From an uncultured Mycoplasmatota bacterium (GTDB taxonomy: Bacteria; Bacillota_I; Bacilli_A; RF39; UBA660): a DNA stretch of 8,059 nucleotides. The stretch is taken from positions 1 to 8,059 of the forward strand of contig CAMYRF010000029.1 of NCBI GenBank assembly GCA_947296775.1, given 5' to 3'. Both the position numbers and the translations under genes were made by a program. Positions 6,496-8,059 of the stretch are shown piece by piece. A model generated the notes under the pieces. It did no database searches and was not told the origin of the DNA. It worked only from the letters and a program-made list of their open reading frames with translations. How positions within the stretch are numbered: position 1 is the stretch's first letter; every line of letters starts with the position of its first letter.

Positions 6496-6522
6496 TTCGA
6501 CTTATTTGCAAATTATGTCGAA
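6496..6522. repeat. Nested dyad upstream of the cspA promoter, possible operator
   Basis: Outer arms TTCGAC (6496-6501) and GTCGAA (6517-6522) flank a perfect 10-base palindrome ATTTGCAAAT (6504-6513), which is off centre by about half a base. The element ends 19 bases before the cspA -35. It resembles a binding site for a dimeric regulator; the protein is unknown. Confidence 0.5.
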
Positions 6523-6541
6523 TTTTGTAGTTTGTTTTTTG

Positions 6542-6570
6542 TTGAAATGCGGTACTATAGGCGTTATATT
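6542..6570 (+). promoter_or_regulatory. cspA promoter
   Basis: The -35 TTGAAA (6542-6547), a 17-base spacer and the -10 TATATT (6565-6570) make a good vegetative promoter. Transcription should start near 6577, leaving a leader of only about 30 bases, shorter than the long cold-shock leaders known from enterobacterial cspA. Confidence 0.7.
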
Positions 6571-6607
6571 AGTAATGTAAGAGAATTACTAGAAGGGAGA
6601 TGTAAGT

Positions 6608-6820
6608 ATGAGAGGGAAAGTTAAATGGTTCAATAATGACAAAGGCTTTGGCTTTATTGAATATAACGATCATGAGGATATTTTTGTTCATTATTCTTCA
6701 ATTCTTACAGAAGGCTATAAAACACTAGTTGAGGGTCAGTATGTTGAATTTGAATTAGTTAGAACTGACAAAGGCCTTCAAGCTAAAAACGTAGTAGAAA
6801 TTAAGACTGCTTTAGTATAG
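6608..6820 (+). CDS. cspA: Cold-shock protein, CspA family
   Basis: This is a small single-domain nucleic-acid chaperone that binds single-stranded RNA and DNA in the cytoplasm. Its 70 residues cover the whole cold-shock fold (typical length about 66). The surface motifs are intact: W8 in KVKWFN, RNP1 K12-G-F-G-F-I-E18, and RNP2 D24-I-F-V-H-Y-S30. A conserved KGLQAKNV sits near the end (55-62). The ATG follows AAGGGAGA (6593-6600) by seven bases. The gene has its own promoter and a T-run terminator and lies 86 bases before hpf, so it is probably monocistronic. Cold induction cannot be judged from sequence because no long structured leader is visible; many Bacillota csp genes are expressed constitutively. 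The symbol is used in the family sense. Confidence 0.95.
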   Translation: MRGKVKWFNNDKGFGFIEYNDHEDIFVHYSSILTEGYKTLVEGQYVEFELVRTDKGLQAKNVVEIKTALV

Positions 6821-6833
6821 GGGTCTTTTTTTT
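6803..6833 (+). terminator. Probable cspA terminator
   Basis: A six-base-pair stem AAGACT (6803-6808) with GGTCTT (6822-6827), one pair being T-G, overlaps the cspA stop codon and runs into eight Ts (6826-6833). The stem is short with a 13-base loop, but the T run is strong. Confidence 0.5.
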
Positions 6834-6877
6834 CTATTTGTTTCACATAATATTACATATTATTTTCACCTTAATTG

Positions 6878-6886
6878 TGATATAAT
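6878..6886 (+). promoter_or_regulatory. Extended -10 promoter of hpf
   Basis: TGA followed by a perfect TATAAT (6881-6886) forms an extended -10 about 20 bases before the hpf start. No clear -35 lies 16-18 bases upstream. The ten bases GTGATATAAT are identical to the lipoprotein promoter at 2625-2634. Confidence 0.65.
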
Positions 6887-6906
6887 GTAAATAGGAGAGT
6901 GATAAT

Positions 6907-7440
6907 ATGGAATATAGAATTCATGGAAAAAAATTCAAAATTACAAGTGATATTAAGGATTATGTTGAAACAAAGCTTGGTAGACTTGATAAATATTTTG
7001 AAAATCCTGAAGCGTTTGAAGCAACAGTTGTTATTAGAACAGATGGTGTTATGCAAGTAGTTGAAATAACTGTACCTGCTAAAAAAATGATTTTACGTGC
7101 AGAGGAAACTAATAAAGATCCATTTGCAGCTATTGATTTAGTTTTAGATAAATTAGAAAGACAAATTAGAAAAAATAAAACTCGTATGAGCAAAAAAGGT
7201 AATAAAGAAAGATTCTCTGATTTAGTTTTAGATTTTGAAGTACCTAAAGCAGAAACGGATAAAACTAAGATTGTTAAACGTAAAGAGGTTGAATTAAAAC
7301 CTATGAGTGAAGAAGAAGCAATCTTACAAATGAACTTAATAGATCATGATTTCTTTATCTTTAGAAATTCTAAAAATGGTGAGGTTGAAGTTGTTTATAC
7401 TCGTAAAGATGGCAACTATGGAATCATTAAAGAAAAATAA
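6907..7440 (+). CDS. hpf: Long-form ribosome hibernation promoting factor
   Basis: This protein binds the 30S decoding region in slow or starved cells and dimerises ribosomes into inactive 100S particles. The N-terminal ribosome-binding domain (about 1-95) starts MEYRIHGKKFKIT and has the typical beta-alpha-beta-beta-beta-alpha layout with a basic second helix (DKLERQIRKNKTRM, 81-94). After a charged linker (about 96-125) comes the C-terminal dimerisation domain found only in long HPF, with KPMSEEEAILQMNLIDHDFF (131-150) and VVYTRKDGNYGII. At 177 residues it fits long HPF (about 180-190) and not the short ~95-residue form. AGGAG (6893-6897) lies nine bases before the ATG. Placement immediately before secA is common in Bacillota. 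It has its own promoter and terminator. Confidence 0.95.
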   Translation: MEYRIHGKKFKITSDIKDYVETKLGRLDKYFENPEAFEATVVIRTDGVMQVVEITVPAKKMILRAEETNKDPFAAIDLVLDKLERQIRKNKTRMSKKGNKERFSDLVLDFEVPKAETDKTKIVKRKEVELKPMSEEEAILQMNLIDHDFFIFRNSKNGEVEVVYTRKDGNYGIIKEK

Positions 7441-7453
7441 AAAATTATAATTT

Positions 7454-7480
7454 AGTCCGCCTATATTTAGGAGGACTTTT
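7454..7480 (+). terminator. hpf terminator
   Basis: A hairpin pairs AGTCC (7454-7458) with GGACT (7473-7477), then across a G-A mismatch CCTA (7460-7463) with TAGG (7468-7471), closing on a four-base loop TATT. TTTTCTT follows. It begins 13 bases after the hpf stop codon. Confidence 0.75.
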
Positions 7481-7772
7481 CTTGTAAAGTGATGTGTAAA
7501 ACGTAATTGTTTTATAATTATATTACTTTTTGTATTTGTTTTAAAGAAGATAATTGGCGTTTAAATGGTTTGTATTTATATTGGTTATCTTTTGTTTTTA
7601 ATTTTGTGTTTACTTGTGTTTTAAATGTAAAATGTTTTTAAAATCTGATTGATCAATTTATTGTTTGATGTAATTAGGAAAAACAGTGATTTTTCAGTCT
7701 TTTTTTCTTATATTACTGTTATTTTCTATGGTTTTTTGATACAATGGTAATAGACATGAAAGGATGACAGAT
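7481..7772. other. T-rich gap between hpf and secA
   Basis: These 292 bases are very T-rich and hold no convincing gene. There is a 10-base palindrome ATTGATCAAT (7648-7657), a weak hairpin GAAAAA/TTTTTC (7678-7695) followed by seven Ts (7700-7706), and an imperfect dyad AACAGTGAT (7682-7690) with ATTACTGTT (7712-7720; eight of nine pair) just upstream of the secA -10. Confidence 0.6.
7737..7745 (+). promoter_or_regulatory. Extended -10 promoter of secA
   Basis: TG-A-TACAAT (7737-7745) forms an extended -10 with five of six consensus bases, about 27 bases before the secA ATG. The -35 is poor (TGTTAT, 7717-7722) and lies partly in the right arm of the AACAGTGAT dyad. Confidence 0.55.
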
Positions 7773-8059
7773 ATGAAATTTTTAAAGAAGATTTTTGATC
7801 ATGAATATAAAGAATTAGAACGATTTGAAAAAATTGCTGATGAAATTGAATTACTTGATAGTGAAATGAGCGAATTAACTGATGACGAGTTAAAGGCTAA
7901 AACACCTGAACTTAGAAAAAGACTTGAAGATGGTGAAGCTTTAGAAGATGTTTTAGTTGAAGCTTTTGCAGTTGCTCGAGAGGCAGCTTATCGGGGTATT
8001 GGTGAAAAACCATATAAAGTTCAATTAATTGGTGGGCTTGCGATTCATTATGGTAACAT
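7773..8059 (+). CDS. secA: Preprotein translocase ATPase SecA, N-terminal part, cut by window end
   Basis: SecA is the cytoplasmic ATPase that pushes preproteins through SecYEG. Only the first 95 codons are present and the frame is still open at the window edge. The visible part starts MKFLKKIFDHEYKELERF and shows the helical N-terminal segment, the conserved LTDDELKAKTPELRKRL (37-53), LVEAFAVAREAAYR and the strand VQLIGGLAIHYG that leads into Walker A; the nucleotide-binding lysine motif itself would lie just past the edge. The ATG at 7773 follows AAAGG (7759-7763) by nine bases and corresponds to the usual SecA start. The order hpf then secA is conserved in Bacillota and supports the call. 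In those genomes prfB often follows, but that is beyond this window. Confidence 0.95.
   Translation, partial: MKFLKKIFDHEYKELERFEKIADEIELLDSEMSELTDDELKAKTPELRKRLEDGEALEDVLVEAFAVAREAAYRGIGEKPYKVQLIGGLAIHYGN

Larger units (their letters stand above)
6278..6607. other. Divergent intergenic region between agrB and cspA
   Basis: This is 330 bases without a convincing gene. From the agrB side it holds the TTTGAGGA/TCCTCAAA dyad (6322-6352), a further TTTGAGG (6432-6438), an 8-base palindrome ACCGCGGT (6483-6490), a nested dyad with ATTTGCAAAT at its centre (6496-6522), and the cspA promoter (6542-6570). No tRNA, riboswitch or transposon end is seen. Confidence 0.7.

Noticed and set aside
6456..6530. 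A 24-codon plus-strand frame encoding a hydrophobic, basic peptide (starts MNVYSKIIF), with AGGG five bases upstream
   Set aside because: No promoter is visible, it overlaps the dyad upstream of cspA, and a frame this short is expected by chance in AT-rich DNA. It would need ribosome profiling or conservation to be believed.
7565..7624. A 19-codon hydrophobic frame (starts MVCIYIGYLL) between hpf and secA
   Set aside because: T-rich DNA gives Phe/Leu/Ile/Val frames automatically, and no ribosome binding site precedes it.

Overview
This window is low-GC, AT-rich DNA from a Bacillota (Firmicute), most likely class Bacilli. The evidence is strong AGGAGG-type ribosome binding sites, extended -10 promoters, a long-form hibernation factor (hpf) immediately before secA, and an agr-type peptide quorum-sensing locus. 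Open frames end at TAA or TAG and tryptophan is read from TGG; I saw no sign of a recoded TGA. I cannot fix the genus. An uncultured gut lineage near Erysipelotrichales or RF39 would fit, but that is a guess.

Layout. 24-2603 (+) is a PMCA-type calcium P-type ATPase. 2663-3307 (+) is a secreted helical lipoprotein of unknown function with its own consensus promoter and terminator. 3496-4197 (+) and 4199-5506 (+) are agrA (LytTR response regulator) and agrC (HPK10-type histidine kinase), one nucleotide apart. On the opposite strand and converging on agrC are agrB (6277-5678) and a short agrD (5650-5531), the signal precursor. After a 330-base divergent intergenic region come cspA (6608-6820, +), hpf (6907-7440, +) and the first 95 codons of secA (7773 to the window edge, +).

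How the genes work together. AgrB should trim and cyclise AgrD into a thiolactone peptide, AgrC should sense that peptide outside the cell, and AgrA should act as the phosphorylated DNA-binding output. All four parts are present with their catalytic residues, so the system looks intact.

The most interesting features are in agrD. Its C-terminal recognition tail aligns position by position with the Staphylococcus aureus tail, and this places six residues (C-I-N-W-W-W) in the predicted ring instead of the usual five, with three consecutive tryptophans. The locus is also split into two convergent units, agrAC and agrBD. They are separated by a single hairpin that overlaps the agrC stop codon and starts one base from the agrD stop codon. 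The other genes are housekeeping or stress genes. Several dyads in the intergenic regions could be operators, and an ATTTGCAAATTA element occurs at two separate promoters.
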